Shown here in pieces: positions 25,876-34,609 of a stretch of 64,000 bases of DNA. The position numbers and the translations under genes are program-made. The stretch covers positions 1 through 64,000 of the forward strand of contig CAKZSI010000022.1 of assembly GCA_937918935.1 (NCBI GenBank), in the 5' to 3' direction. The stretch's first letter is position 1. The number at the start of each line of letters is the position of its first letter. The notes below the pieces were generated by a model. That model searched no databases and was not told the DNA's origin. It was given only the letters and a program-made list of their open reading frames with translations. This DNA comes from an uncultured Chloroflexales bacterium (lineage in GTDB: Bacteria; Chloroflexota; Chloroflexia; Chloroflexales; Chloroflexaceae).

Positions 25876-26304
25876 TCAGGCTTGCCGGATGGCCTCGTAG
25901 ACGATCTCCAGCGTAGCGATCTGATTGCTATCGCCGTCGGCGCGAGCCACTTCCCACATCGACGGCCAGGCGCCGCTGAAGCGCCAGCGGCCCTTCACGT
26001 TCCCGAAGCGATCGAGTTCAACAATCGAACCATCGTGGCGCACCGGATGGCCGCTCGAGGTCATCTCTTCCCACTCAATCAACGACTGATCGAGGGTGAC
26101 GCCATTGGACAGGCGGATCACCATATCGTGGCCCGGCTCTGCCAGGTCGAGCAGACTGATCTCGTCATCGCCGATGTAGAACTCGATCGGGTCCTCGTAG
26201 CCATGCAGACCTACGCACTCACGAAAGGCCGCGCAGGGCACCCCGTCGACTTCAACGATAAAGCGATACTCGCGCAGGTTGCTCGGTAACAGGATGTTCC
26301 GCAT
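25876..26304 (-). CDS. Phage tail tube protein, gp19/T4-like family (orphan)
   Basis: 142-residue protein of the T4-gp19-like tail tube family found in contractile phages and extracellular injection systems. Typical features are the N-terminal LREYRFIVEVDGVPCAAFRECVGL, EFYIGDDEISLLDLAEPGH and the C-terminal GRWRFSGAWPSMWEVARADGDSNQIATLEIVYEAI. GAGGAGG lies 7 nt before the ATG at 26304; an ATG two codons earlier is too close to it. No sheath, baseplate, spike or AAA+ gene is in the neighbourhood. Together with the downstream LysM gene it is an orphan pair; it may assemble with components encoded elsewhere or be a domesticated relic. Confidence 0.8.
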   Translation of the reverse strand: MRNILLPSNLREYRFIVEVDGVPCAAFRECVGLHGYEDPIEFYIGDDEISLLDLAEPGHDMVIRLSNGVTLDQSLIEWEEMTSSGHPVRHDGSIVELDRFGNVKGRWRFSGAWPSMWEVARADGDSNQIATLEIVYEAIRQA

Positions 26305-26446
26305 CACCATACCTCCTCGTTGGTGAGAAGGGCGGCGGGAGTTCAGGCGCCCCCGCTCCCCGCCCCAACCCTGTCTCGCGCGGCGCAACAACACGTAGAA
26401 CCGTTACGGACAACGGCAAAGCGTTCCTACGAACCTTCATTAATTC

Positions 26447-26459
26447 AGTATAATGCACC
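26447..26459 (-). promoter_or_regulatory. Candidate -10 region upstream of the tail-tube gene
   Basis: Minus-strand GGTGCATTATACT, identical to the 13-mer at 16780-16792. It gives TATACT about 145 nt before the gp19-like start. The rest of the 380-nt gap (26305-26684) holds an A-type palindrome near 26555-26577 and the bchE terminator. Confidence 0.4.
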
Positions 26460-26640
26460 GTGGCATGTGAGACGGAAAAGAAAGCTACCGTTGAGGTTAT
26501 GAGACCTTTACCGTTGCGCCAGGGCGGATTCGGACCTGCGTTACCGTTGGAGGGGACGCGGGAAACCCGGTTTCCTCACTTCACGCTCACCGCTCATTAG
26601 CGGTGCAGGTGGCGCCTCCGCATGCCTCAAGGCAAAGAAA

Positions 26641-26679
26641 GAGGGTTCCTGGAAGGACACAGCCCTCCCAGGAACCCTC
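26641..26679 (-). terminator. Terminator of bchJ-bchE
   Basis: GAGGGTTCCTGG (26641-26652) and CCAGGAACCCTC (26668-26679) form a perfect 12-bp stem 6 nt past the bchE stop. On the minus strand it is followed by a T-rich run (CTTTCTTT). Confidence 0.8.
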
Positions 26680-26684
26680 ACCAC

Positions 26685-28319
26685 TCAGCAGCCGACCTGC
26701 TTGTTGGGATCGCGGAGCGGCAGGTTGAGCGGATTTTCGGCCTGATCGCGGATCAATTCAGGATCGATGCCCTTCGGGATAGCGCCGCCGAAAGTCGTAT
26801 CGGCCACCAGTTCGGGGCGCTCTTCCTTGAGGCGGGCGATCTCCTCGCGGGTGAACACGCGGCTCTCATCGAAGCCCAGGTCGACCTGCATCGAGGCGCC
26901 CTTCATGTGGATGCGGCCGATGTCGTAGAAGCGCTTCTCGAAGGTGGTCTTGGCAAAGGCGCGCAGACAGCCAAGCATATACTTGCGCTTGGTCTTGTCC
27001 TTAATGAAGGGATACTCCAGGAACGCCTTGCGCATGTAGAAGCGGGCGTAGTTGCGCAGCACGCCTTTGAGGACCTGTTCGCGCTCCATCAATTCGGGCT
27101 TCATAATCGGGGTGACGAAGTTGTACTTGGAGTAGTCGCGCACCTCGACCCGGTCACCCAGTTCCTCGAACAGTTCGGCGAAGGGCCAGGGGGTGTACAT
27201 GTTCCAGTTGGCCATGTCCACCTTCCAATCGAGGGCCATGCGGTAGGTCTCCTCGATCGTCTCGGGGGTTTCATTCTCCATGCCCATGATGAACTGGGCC
27301 TCGGCGACCATGCCCGCTTCCTGGATGAGACGGATGGCGGTCTTGTTCTGCTCGATGGTCGTCTGTTTGCGGAAGAGTTCCAGGTTCATCTGGGCTGCCG
27401 CTTCGGTGCCCAGCGAGATGTGCATCAGCCCGGCCCGCCGCCAGAGGGGCAGCAGGTCCTTGTCGCGCATAATATCGGTGACGCGGGTGTTGATGCCCCA
27501 GAGCACCGGCAGCTTACGGCGGGCCAGTTCTTCGCACAGGGCGGTGAACTTCTTGCGGTTGAGCGTTGGCTCCTCGTCGGCCAGGATGAAGAACCCGACC
27601 TTGTAGTCGCGCACCAGCGACTCAATCTCATCAACGAACTTGATCGGGTTGCGCGAGCGGTAGCGCCGCCAGAACTTCCACTGCGAGCAGAAGCGGCAGG
27701 TGAAGGGGCAGCCGCGGGCGAAGTTCGGCACTGCCACGCGCACGTTCATCGGCACATAGATGTACTTGTCCCAGTCGAGCAGGCTCCAATCGGGGGACAG
27801 GGTGTCGAGGTCGGCGATGGGGTCGCTGGCCGGAGTGGCGACGACCTTGCCCTCTTCCATGTAGGCGATGCCGCGGATGTTGGGGCGGTCCTTCAGATCC
27901 GATCCAGCCTCGATGCTGCGCATCAGATTAACGATGATCTCTTCACCTTCGCCACGCACGATATAGTCGATCCAGGGCGCCTCACTGAAGACCTGAGTGT
28001 ACATGAACGTAGGATGGATGCCGCCGAGGATCAGTCTGGCGTTGGGCCGTTCTTCGCGGGCGATCTTCAGCGTATCCTGGGCCTTGAGAATCATGGGCGT
28101 GATCGCCGTGGCCATGATCACGTCGGGCTGGTTGATGCGGATGATCTGGCGCAACTGGTCGTCGGGGATGTGGAAGGTCATCGCGTCAACAAAGCGGATG
28201 TTGTCGTAGCCTGCCTGCTTCAGGGCGCCGCCGATGTAGGGCACCCAACTCGGGGGCCAGTTTCCGGCGATCTCGGCCCCGCCCGCGTGATAGTTCGGCT
28301 GGATCATCATGATCCGCAT
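26685..28319 (-). CDS. bchE: Anaerobic magnesium-protoporphyrin IX monomethyl ester cyclase
   Basis: 545-residue B12-dependent radical SAM enzyme that forms ring E of bacteriochlorophyll without oxygen. The N-terminus QPNYHAGGAEIAGNWPPSW is characteristic of BchE. A cobalamin-binding Rossmann region (about 1-135, with LILGGIHPTF) precedes the radical SAM motif CPFTCRFC (Cys204, 208, 211) in a barrel ending near 410, then a long C-terminal domain with many basic residues. GGGAG lies 6 nt upstream of the ATG; a longer open frame to 28394 lacks conservation. It follows bchJ by about 100 nt, and a terminator lies right after it. This gene marks the organism as a bacteriochlorophyll-based phototroph able to make pigment anaerobically. 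Confidence 0.93.
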   Translation of the reverse strand: MRIMMIQPNYHAGGAEIAGNWPPSWVPYIGGALKQAGYDNIRFVDAMTFHIPDDQLRQIIRINQPDVIMATAITPMILKAQDTLKIAREERPNARLILGGIHPTFMYTQVFSEAPWIDYIVRGEGEEIIVNLMRSIEAGSDLKDRPNIRGIAYMEEGKVVATPASDPIADLDTLSPDWSLLDWDKYIYVPMNVRVAVPNFARGCPFTCRFCSQWKFWRRYRSRNPIKFVDEIESLVRDYKVGFFILADEEPTLNRKKFTALCEELARRKLPVLWGINTRVTDIMRDKDLLPLWRRAGLMHISLGTEAAAQMNLELFRKQTTIEQNKTAIRLIQEAGMVAEAQFIMGMENETPETIEETYRMALDWKVDMANWNMYTPWPFAELFEELGDRVEVRDYSKYNFVTPIMKPELMEREQVLKGVLRNYARFYMRKAFLEYPFIKDKTKRKYMLGCLRAFAKTTFEKRFYDIGRIHMKGASMQVDLGFDESRVFTREEIARLKEERPELVADTTFGGAIPKGIDPELIRDQAENPLNLPLRDPNKQVGC

Positions 28320-28421
28320 ACTGGTCTCCCTTTTGGCTTGTGGGGCGGCGCCCCGCCTCCCTGCGACAGAGTCTGAACTACAAGGACCAAACAATGCCGG
28401 AAAGGCGGTTCCTTGCCGGCG

Positions 28422-29033
28422 TCAGCGCCAGGTGACGGTGAAGGTGCAGGTCTCAGCCCCGCATGCGACGCAGGCCGTCTCGCGCACGCGCACCCGCCGG
28501 TCGATCAGGGTTTGCAACAGGGTCTGGAAGCACTGTTCGTAGTAGTGGCAGATCGGCTCGGCAGCGGCAACGCCGCGACACTCCGGGCAATCGGCCAGAC
28601 GCAGGATGGCTTCGCCGCGTCCCACGGCGTAGCTGAAGCGCCCCGTGCCGGCGAAGGTCCAGGCATGGGCGGCGATGGCCCTCAGCAACACGCGCAGGCC
28701 CGCGGGCGGCGGCAGCAGCGGCAGGACGACGTGGGCCGGCCTGGGAATGCGGTGCGCCAGCAGGTAGCCTGCGGTGCGCTCACCCGAGCGCGCCAGGATG
28801 CGCCCCGCCTCCGCGGCGCCCGCCTCGGCCCGCAGCGCGTCGATCAGCGCGACGAACTCCTGCTCCTCCACCATTGTCGTCGGCAGGCGCTCCACCAGGT
28901 CGCTCCGGCCCATGCGCCGCAGAAAGCCCTGCGTCTCCTCCCGGCCCCACGCCTCTTCGAGCGCGCCGACCGTCTGGATGATCGCGTTGGGGCCGATCCG
29001 CGCCGCGCCCGTGGCCGCGTGCGTCGCCTGCAT
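28422..29033 (-). CDS. bchJ: V4R-domain bacteriochlorophyll protein BchJ
   Basis: 204 residues with a C-terminal V4R (4-vinyl reductase) domain: FAGTGRFSYAVGRGEAILRL, then the Cys cluster CPECRG, C in EPICHYYEQCF and CVACGAETCTFTV. BchJ was once taken for the 8-vinyl reductase; later work on green bacteria assigned that role mainly to BciA/BciB and gave BchJ a substrate-channelling or auxiliary role. AAAGGAG lies 5 nt before the ATG at 29033. It is directly upstream of bchE and divergent from hoxE across 213 nt, so control could be shared. Confidence 0.88.
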   Translation of the reverse strand: MQATHAATGAARIGPNAIIQTVGALEEAWGREETQGFLRRMGRSDLVERLPTTMVEEQEFVALIDALRAEAGAAEAGRILARSGERTAGYLLAHRIPRPAHVVLPLLPPPAGLRVLLRAIAAHAWTFAGTGRFSYAVGRGEAILRLADCPECRGVAAAEPICHYYEQCFQTLLQTLIDRRVRVRETACVACGAETCTFTVTWR

Positions 29034-29246
29034 AGGAGCTCCTTTCATGGCATGGCAGCGTTGTTACATTTTATACATGATTCGAGCGCAGTCTACCATG
29101 GCCGTTTGCGCCGCACAGTGGTAATCGCTCAACGGTCTGTGAGTATTTCTTCTCAGACGGGGCCGCGCCCTGGTGCTAGGATGAACCACAAGGATGTGGT
29201 TATGCTATGTCCCCCGCCGAGACGAAGGCTTGTTGAGGAGAAATCC

Positions 29247-29762
29247 ATGTCGAACCGGGCGCCAGCCAACCCGGCGCCAGCCGCCGATAACCGGCAGAAG
29301 TTGCTCGAGGCGACCATGCGGCGCTATCAGTATCGCCCCGATGCGTTGATCGAGGTGCTGCACAAAGCCCAGGAGTTATACGGCCATCTCTCGCCCCAGT
29401 TGCTCGCCTCCATCGCCCGCAATCTCCACCTGCCACCCAGTCGCGTCTACGGCGTGGCAACCTTCTACCACTTCTTCTCCCTCAAGCCCCAGGGCGAACA
29501 TACCTGCACCGTCTGCCTCGGCACCGCCTGCTATGTCAAGGGTGCGATGGAGATCCTGACCACCCTGGAAACGGAGGCCGGTCTCAAGGCTGGTCATACC
29601 AGCCCTGATGGGCGCCTCTCGCTGCTGACGGCCCGTTGCCTGGGCGCCTGTGGCATCGCGCCCGTCGTGGTGCTCGATGGGGTGGTCATTGGCCATGCCG
29701 ATGCCGAGACGCTGCGCGCCCGGCTGCATGCCCTGCTCGAAGAGACGCCTGTCGCATCGTGA
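29247..29762 (+). CDS. hoxE: NAD-linked bidirectional hydrogenase diaphorase subunit HoxE
   Basis: 171-residue NuoE-like electron transfer subunit. The thioredoxin-like [2Fe-2S] ligands are CTVCLGTAC (first pair) and CLGACGIAP (second pair). Upstream helical part (LLEATMRRYQYRPDALIEVLHKAQELYGHLS) is typical. GAGGAG lies 6 nt before the ATG at 29247; the larger open frame is noise. First gene of hoxEFUYH, 12 nt before hoxF. Confidence 0.92.
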   Translation: MSNRAPANPAPAADNRQKLLEATMRRYQYRPDALIEVLHKAQELYGHLSPQLLASIARNLHLPPSRVYGVATFYHFFSLKPQGEHTCTVCLGTACYVKGAMEILTTLETEAGLKAGHTSPDGRLSLLTARCLGACGIAPVVVLDGVVIGHADAETLRARLHALLEETPVAS

Positions 29763-29774
29763 GAGAAGGCTTCG

Positions 29775-31394
29775 ATGGATCTGGCTGAATTGCACGCCAC
29801 TGCCGAGCGCGAACGCGCGCGACGCAAGGCGATCCGCGTGCTGTGCTGCACCTCCTCGGGTTGTCAGGCGTCCCGCTCGCTCGAGTTGTTCCACCAGTTG
29901 GAGGCCGCCGTGACCGCCACGGGCCAGGACGAGGCGGTTGAGGTCGCCAGTGTCGGTTGTATGGGCTTCTGCGGCCAGGGGCCGATGGTCCGGGTTGAAC
30001 CGGCCGATCTGCTCTTTGAGCGGGTGCGTCCTGAACAGGCCGCGGAGATCATCGCTGCTCTCGCCGGTGAGCCCTGTAGTGTCGAACGGGGCGATCCCAA
30101 CCATCCCTTCTTCGCCCGCCAGGTGCATGTGGTGCGTCGTAACGGCGGCTTCATCGACCCCGAACGGATCGAGGAGTATATCGCCGCTGGCGGCTACGAG
30201 GCCCTGTACCGCGTGCTCCACGATTTTACGCCCGCCGAGGTCATCCAGGAGATTACCCGCAGCGGCCTGCGTGGGCGCGGCGGCGCTGGCTACCCCACCG
30301 GGCTCAAATGGGCCACCGTCGCCAAAAGCCCCGGCGAGCGCAAGTTCGTGGTGTGCAACGGCGATGAGGGCGATCCCGGCGCGTTCATGGACCGCAGCAT
30401 TCTCGAGAGCGACCCGCACCTGGTGCTCGAGGGCATGGCCATCGCCGCCTATGCCGTCGGCGCTCACGAGGGCTACATCTTCGTGCGCGGGGAGTATCCG
30501 CTCGCCATCCAGCGCCTGACCCGCGCGATCAACCAGGCCAGGAAGCTCGGCCTGCTGGGTAGCCAGATCTTTGAAACCGCCTTCGATTTCAAGGTCGAGA
30601 TCCGCGTCGGCGCCGGGGCCTTCGTGTGCGGCGAAGAGACCGCGCTGATCGCCAGCATTGAGGGCCGTCGCAGCCAGCCCCGCCCCCGCCCGCCCTACCC
30701 CGCCGAGAAGGGATTGTGGGGCTTCCCCACGCTGATCAACAATGTCGAGACCTTTGCCAACATCGCGCCGATCATCGAACATGGCGCCGATTGGTACGCC
30801 TCGATCGGCACCGAGAAGAGCACGGGCACCAAGGTCTTCGCCCTGACCGGCAAGGTGCGCAATACCGGCTTGATCGAAGTGCCCATGGGCATGACCCTGC
30901 GCGAGATCGTCGAGGACCTCGGCGGCGGCAGTCCTGATGGCACACCCGTCAAGGCTGTGCAGACCGGCGGGCCCTCCGGCGGCTGCATCCCCGCCCGGCT
31001 CTTCGATACGCCGGTGGACTATGAGTCGCTTGCCGCTGCCGGCTCGATTATGGGCTCCGGCGGCATGGTGGTGATGGACGCCCATACCAGCATGGTTCAG
31101 ATCGCTCAGTTCTACATGGCTTTTTGCATGGACGAGTCGTGCGGCAAGTGCGTCCCCTGCCGGGTGGGTACGGTGCAGATGTACCGCCTGCTCAGCAAGG
31201 TCGTCGCAGGCGCGGCAACGCCTGCCGATCTCGAACAGCTCGAACAGCTCTGCCGCCTCGTGCGGGAGACCAGTCTGTGCGGCCTTGGCCAGTCAGCGCC
31301 CAATCCAGTGTTGAGTACGCTGCGCTACTTCCGCGAGGAGTACGAGGCGCTGCTGCGTGAAGAGGCCGCCGCTGGCGCGAATGGAACACCTTGA
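29775..31394 (+). CDS. hoxF: Bidirectional hydrogenase diaphorase subunit HoxF (NAD- and FMN-binding)
   Basis: 539-residue NuoF-like flavoprotein that exchanges electrons with NAD(H). An N-terminal thioredoxin-like [2Fe-2S] domain ([10 protein letters not shown] near residue 18-27, [10 protein letters not shown] near 60) is fused to the FMN/NADH domain with [13 protein letters not shown] (about 167-179) and [16 protein letters not shown] 4Fe-4S site is formed by [10 protein letters not shown] plus the Cys in [13 protein letters not shown] near the C-terminus. All residues needed are present. The ATG has AAGGC nearby. 25 nt separate it from hoxU. Confidence 0.94.
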   Translation: MDLAELHATAERERARRKAIRVLCCTSSGCQASRSLELFHQLEAAVTATGQDEAVEVASVGCMGFCGQGPMVRVEPADLLFERVRPEQAAEIIAALAGEPCSVERGDPNHPFFARQVHVVRRNGGFIDPERIEEYIAAGGYEALYRVLHDFTPAEVIQEITRSGLRGRGGAGYPTGLKWATVAKSPGERKFVVCNGDEGDPGAFMDRSILESDPHLVLEGMAIAAYAVGAHEGYIFVRGEYPLAIQRLTRAINQARKLGLLGSQIFETAFDFKVEIRVGAGAFVCGEETALIASIEGRRSQPRPRPPYPAEKGLWGFPTLINNVETFANIAPIIEHGADWYASIGTEKSTGTKVFALTGKVRNTGLIEVPMGMTLREIVEDLGGGSPDGTPVKAVQTGGPSGGCIPARLFDTPVDYESLAAAGSIMGSGGMVVMDAHTSMVQIAQFYMAFCMDESCGKCVPCRVGTVQMYRLLSKVVAGAATPADLEQLEQLCRLVRETSLCGLGQSAPNPVLSTLRYFREEYEALLREEAAAGANGTP

Positions 31395-31419
31395 GGAGCG
31401 GCCCGCGTGGAGTTGACAT

Positions 31420-32127
31420 ATGGCAGCCCGAACCCTGACCATTGATGGCCGGCTCGTTAGCGCCCGCGCCGGCGAGAGTATTCTCGAAGCGGCGCGCGAT
31501 GCGGGCATCCATATCCCCACCCTCTGTTACCTCGAGGGACTCTCCGAGATGGGCGCCTGCCGTCTCTGCCTGGTCGAGGTGACCGGCTCGAACCGCCTCC
31601 TGCCCGCCTGCCTGACGCCGGTCAGTGAGGGGATGGAGGTGCATACCGCCACCGAACGGCTGCGCGAACACCGCCGGGCGATCGTCGAGTTGCTCTTCGC
31701 CGAACGCAACCACGTCTGTGCCGTCTGTGTGGCTTCGGGCAACTGCGAGTTGCAGAACCTGGCCATCCGGGTGGGGATGACCCACGTGCGCTACGATTAC
31801 CTCAACCCTGTCTGCGCCGTGGACATCAGCCATCCGCAGTTTGGCATCGACCACAATCGCTGTGTGCTATGCGCCCGCTGTGTGCGCGCCTGCGATGAGG
31901 TCGAAGGGGTGCATACCTGGGACATCGCGGGTCGTGGCGTCAACGCCCGGGTGATCACCGATCTGGGCGTGCCCTGGGGCGAGGCCGAGAGTTGCACCTC
32001 CTGCGGCAAGTGCCTGCTGGCCTGTCCCACCGGGGCGATCTTCCGGCGCGGCACCAGCGTCGCCGAACTCGAGCGCGACCCGAAACGCATCGCGCTGATC
32101 GTCGCCTCGCGTCAGGAACGCTGGTAA
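31420..32127 (+). CDS. hoxU: Bidirectional hydrogenase diaphorase subunit HoxU
   Basis: 235-residue NuoG-N-like Fe-S relay. An N-terminal plant-type [2Fe-2S] domain (CYLEGLSEMGACRLC ... LPAC), a His/Cys 4Fe-4S motif (HVCAVCVASGNCELQ) and two ferredoxin-type 4Fe-4S clusters (CVLCARCVRAC and CTSCGKCLLACP) are complete. It passes electrons between HoxF and the hydrogenase module. The next gene, hoxY, is separated by 162 nt filled with palindromic repeats. Confidence 0.94.
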   Translation: MAARTLTIDGRLVSARAGESILEAARDAGIHIPTLCYLEGLSEMGACRLCLVEVTGSNRLLPACLTPVSEGMEVHTATERLREHRRAIVELLFAERNHVCAVCVASGNCELQNLAIRVGMTHVRYDYLNPVCAVDISHPQFGIDHNRCVLCARCVRACDEVEGVHTWDIAGRGVNARVITDLGVPWGEAESCTSCGKCLLACPTGAIFRRGTSVAELERDPKRIALIVASRQERW

Positions 32128-32144
32128 GTGGTGAGGGCATGGTT

Positions 32145-32245
32145 GGGAGGGCATGGCCCTCCCGGTTGGCAGGGACAGGGGAAATCGGGTTTCCCCAGGC
32201 CCCTCTGCTGGTGGAAGGGTGTTCTCGGAAGGGCGCGGCCCTCCC
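32145..32245. repeat. B-A-B palindrome cluster inside the hox operon (hoxU/hoxY)
   Basis: GGGAGGGCATGGCCCTCCC (32145-32163), GGGGAAATCGGGTTTCCCC (32178-32196) and a further GGAAGGGCGCGGCCCTCCC (about 32227-32245) occupy the only large gap between hoxU and hoxY. They may stabilise, process or partly terminate the transcript. Confidence 0.7.
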
Positions 32246-32289
32246 GACCCCTCCCGTGTGGCGCCGGTTTCCACCCTGAAGAGAGATCT

Positions 32290-32823
32290 ATGTCCAGGAT
32301 TACATTCGCTACCGTCTGGTTCGGAGGTTGTTCGGGCTGCCATATGTCGCTGCTCGACCTCGACACCTGGCTGCTCGACCTGGCAAGCATGGTCGAGTTG
32401 GTGTACGGCCCGCTCGCCGATCGAAAGACTTTTCCCGACGGTGTGGATCTGACCCTGGTGGAGGGCGCGATTGCCAACCTGGAGCACCTGGAACTGGCGC
32501 GCGAGATCCGGCGGAAAACCCGTGTTCTCGTGGCTCTGGGCGACTGCGCGGTGACCGGCAATGTCACCGCCCTGCGCAACCTGGCGGGTGATCCATCGGG
32601 TCTGCTCCAGCAGATCTATCTCGAGCGCGGCGACCCGCCGCTCGCCGTTCCGGAGGCGCCGGGCATCGTGCCGCGCCTGATCGAACGGGTGACGCCGCTG
32701 CATGCGGTAGTGCCGGTGGACCATTTTCTCCCTGGTTGTCCGCCCTCTGCGCCGCGCATCCGGGCCACGCTCGAAGCCTTGCTCGCCGGCGCCGAACCAC
32801 CCGAGATCGGGCGCTTTGGATAG
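32290..32823 (+). CDS. hoxY: [NiFe]-hydrogenase small subunit HoxY
   Basis: 177-residue small subunit holding the proximal 4Fe-4S cluster: WFGGCSGCHMSLLD, LVALGDCAVTGN and LPGCPPSAPRI supply the four Cys. It lacks a Tat signal and the medial/distal cluster domain of uptake hydrogenases, as expected for the cytoplasmic bidirectional type. The ATG at 32290 opens the conserved N-terminus MSRITFATVWFGG, which the extended frame upstream does not share. 112 nt of repeat-bearing sequence separates it from hoxH. Confidence 0.93.
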   Translation: MSRITFATVWFGGCSGCHMSLLDLDTWLLDLASMVELVYGPLADRKTFPDGVDLTLVEGAIANLEHLELAREIRRKTRVLVALGDCAVTGNVTALRNLAGDPSGLLQQIYLERGDPPLAVPEAPGIVPRLIERVTPLHAVVPVDHFLPGCPPSAPRIRATLEALLAGAEPPEIGRFG

Positions 32824-32827
32824 CCGC

Positions 32828-32893
32828 CTGGGAGGGCATGGCCCTTCCAGGGCCGGCAGCCGGTTGGAGGCGGGTGGGGAACCCGGGCTTTCC
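32828..32893. repeat. B-plus-A palindrome module between hoxY and hoxH
   Basis: CTGGGAGGGCATGGCCCTTCCAG (32828-32850), then 26 nt on a degenerate A-type dyad (GGGGAACCCGGGCTTTCC, 32876-32893), starting 5 nt past the hoxY stop. Confidence 0.65.
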
Positions 32894-32935
32894 TGCGCCC
32901 CTGCCAGATGGCAGCGCATCTAGAATGTCAGGCCA

Positions 32936-34360
32936 ATGAGCAAGACCATCGTTATCGATCCGGTCACCCGGATCGAAGGACACGCCAAAATAAGCATTTA
33001 CCTCGACGAGGCTGGCGAGGTCGCCGGTGCACGTTTTCACGTCACCGAGTTTCGCGGCTTCGAGCGCTTCTGCCTCGGACGACCCTTCTGGGAAATGCCC
33101 GCGATTACCGCGCGCATCTGCGGGATCTGCCCGGTCAGCCACATCCTTGCTTCCGCTAAGGCCGGCGATGCCATTCTCTCCGTCCGGGTGCCGCCCGCCG
33201 CCGAGAAACTGCGCCGGCTGATGAACCTGGCCCAGATCATCCAGTCGCACGCGCTGAGCGTCTTTCACCTCAGCGGTCCCGATCTGTTCCTGGGCTTTGA
33301 GAGTGATCCCGCGCAACGCAACCTCTTTGGCCTGATCGCCGCCGAGCCGGAGCTGGCCCGCAAGGGCATCGAGCTGCGCCAGTTTGGCCAGGAGTTGATC
33401 GAACGCCTGGGCGGGCGCAAGATCCACCCCGCCTGGGCCGTCCCGGGCGGCGTGCGCCACGGCCTCGAGGATGCCGATCGCGCTGCCATCGCCGCCGGCC
33501 TGCCCGCCGCGCGCGCTACCGTTCTCGAGACCCTGGCGCGCTTTAAGGGCATGCTCGACCGCTTTGCCGACGAAGTCGCCTCTTACGGGCGCTTCGCCAG
33601 CCTGTTCCTCGCCCTCACCAACGAACGCGGCACCTGGGAGCACTACGACGGCCAGTTGCGTGTCATGGATTCGCAGGGCCACATTCTGAGCGACCGTGTG
33701 CCGCCGGAGGAGTATGCCGAGGTGATCGGCGAAGCCGCGCAGGACTGGAGCTACCTGAAGTTCCCCTACTACCGGCCCTACGGGTTCCCCGAAGGCATGT
33801 ACCGCGTCGGCCCGCTTGCCCGCCTGAACATCTGCCGCAGCTTCGGCACACCCCTCGCCGATGCCGAGCTGGTGGAGATGCGTCGTCGCGCCGGCGGCGG
33901 CCCGGTGACGGCCAGCTTCTACTACCACTACGCCCGCTTGATCGAGATCCTGGGCAGCCTGGAGTTAATCGAACGCCTGCTCGACGATCCCGACCTGCGC
34001 GCCCGTCGCCTCCGCGCCGAGGCCGATGTCAATCAGCTCGACGCCGTGGGGTGCAGCGAGGCTCCCCGTGGCGCCCTCTTCCACCACTACCGCGTTGATG
34101 CATACGGCCTGCTCACCTACGTCAACCTCATTATCGCCACCGGGCAGAACAACCTGGCCATGAACCGCACGGTGACCCAGATCGCCGAGCGTTACCTGCG
34201 CGGCGGGCGTCTCGACGAGGGCCTGCTCAACCGCATCGAGGGCGGCATTCGCGCCTTCGACCCCTGCCTCAGTTGTTCGACCCATGCCGTCGGCATGACT
34301 GCCCTGACCGTGCGCCTTCACGGCCCCGATGGGCGCATTCTCGATGAAGTGATGCGCTGA
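32936..34360 (+). CDS. hoxH: [NiFe]-hydrogenase large subunit HoxH
   Basis: 474-residue catalytic subunit. The Ni-Fe ligands are in [10 protein letters not shown] (Cys62, Cys65) and DPCLSCSTH (Cys444, Cys447). After His450 comes a 24-residue tail (AVGMTALTV...), the segment normally removed by the HoxW protease after nickel insertion, so the gene encodes the unprocessed precursor. N-terminal [11 protein letters not shown] is canonical. No hoxW or hyp maturation gene is in the window. Interconverts H2 with protons, electrons passing through HoxY and HoxEFU to NAD(P). Confidence 0.95.
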   Translation: MSKTIVIDPVTRIEGHAKISIYLDEAGEVAGARFHVTEFRGFERFCLGRPFWEMPAITARICGICPVSHILASAKAGDAILSVRVPPAAEKLRRLMNLAQIIQSHALSVFHLSGPDLFLGFESDPAQRNLFGLIAAEPELARKGIELRQFGQELIERLGGRKIHPAWAVPGGVRHGLEDADRAAIAAGLPAARATVLETLARFKGMLDRFADEVASYGRFASLFLALTNERGTWEHYDGQLRVMDSQGHILSDRVPPEEYAEVIGEAAQDWSYLKFPYYRPYGFPEGMYRVGPLARLNICRSFGTPLADAELVEMRRRAGGGPVTASFYYHYARLIEILGSLELIERLLDDPDLRARRLRAEADVNQLDAVGCSEAPRGALFHHYRVDAYGLLTYVNLIIATGQNNLAMNRTVTQIAERYLRGGRLDEGLLNRIEGGIRAFDPCLSCSTHAVGMTALTVRLHGPDGRILDEVMR

Positions 34361-34368
34361 GTGGGCGT

Positions 34369-34457
34369 TCCTCACCCTTGCCCAGACCCCTCCCTCTTTA
34401 TTACAGGTAGCGAGGGAGAGGGCGCCGAGCGCAGCGAGGCGGGGGGGAGGGTGAGGA
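34369..34457. repeat. Foldback element after hoxH
   Basis: TCCTCACCCT (34369-34378) is exactly inverted at 34448-34457; internal pairs include CTCCCTC / GAGGGAG. It starts 9 nt beyond the hoxH stop. A -10-like TTACAAT follows at about 34490-34496, which could serve the ABC genes. Confidence 0.6.
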
Positions 34458-34609
34458 GTAGCCCCCCAACACCCCTTCCCCGAGGTATGTTACAATACCA
34501 ACGTTCTCACACCAGTTCCCGTTGAACGCCGTCCGTGCCCTGGCCGACAGGGATGCCAGATACGGCAATCCAACATGATCTCTCGCCCCCCAGCCAGACG
34601 AGGTTGACC

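Noticed and set aside
26622-28376. 584-codon plus-strand ORF antisense to bchE
   Set aside because: Mirror of bchE codon structure in GC-rich DNA; no ribosome site, no recognisable domain, and His/Asp/Val-rich composition typical of antisense shadows.
29376-31085. 569-codon minus-strand ORF opposite hoxE-hoxF
   Set aside because: Runs across two well-supported hydrogenase genes on the other strand and shows no family motif.
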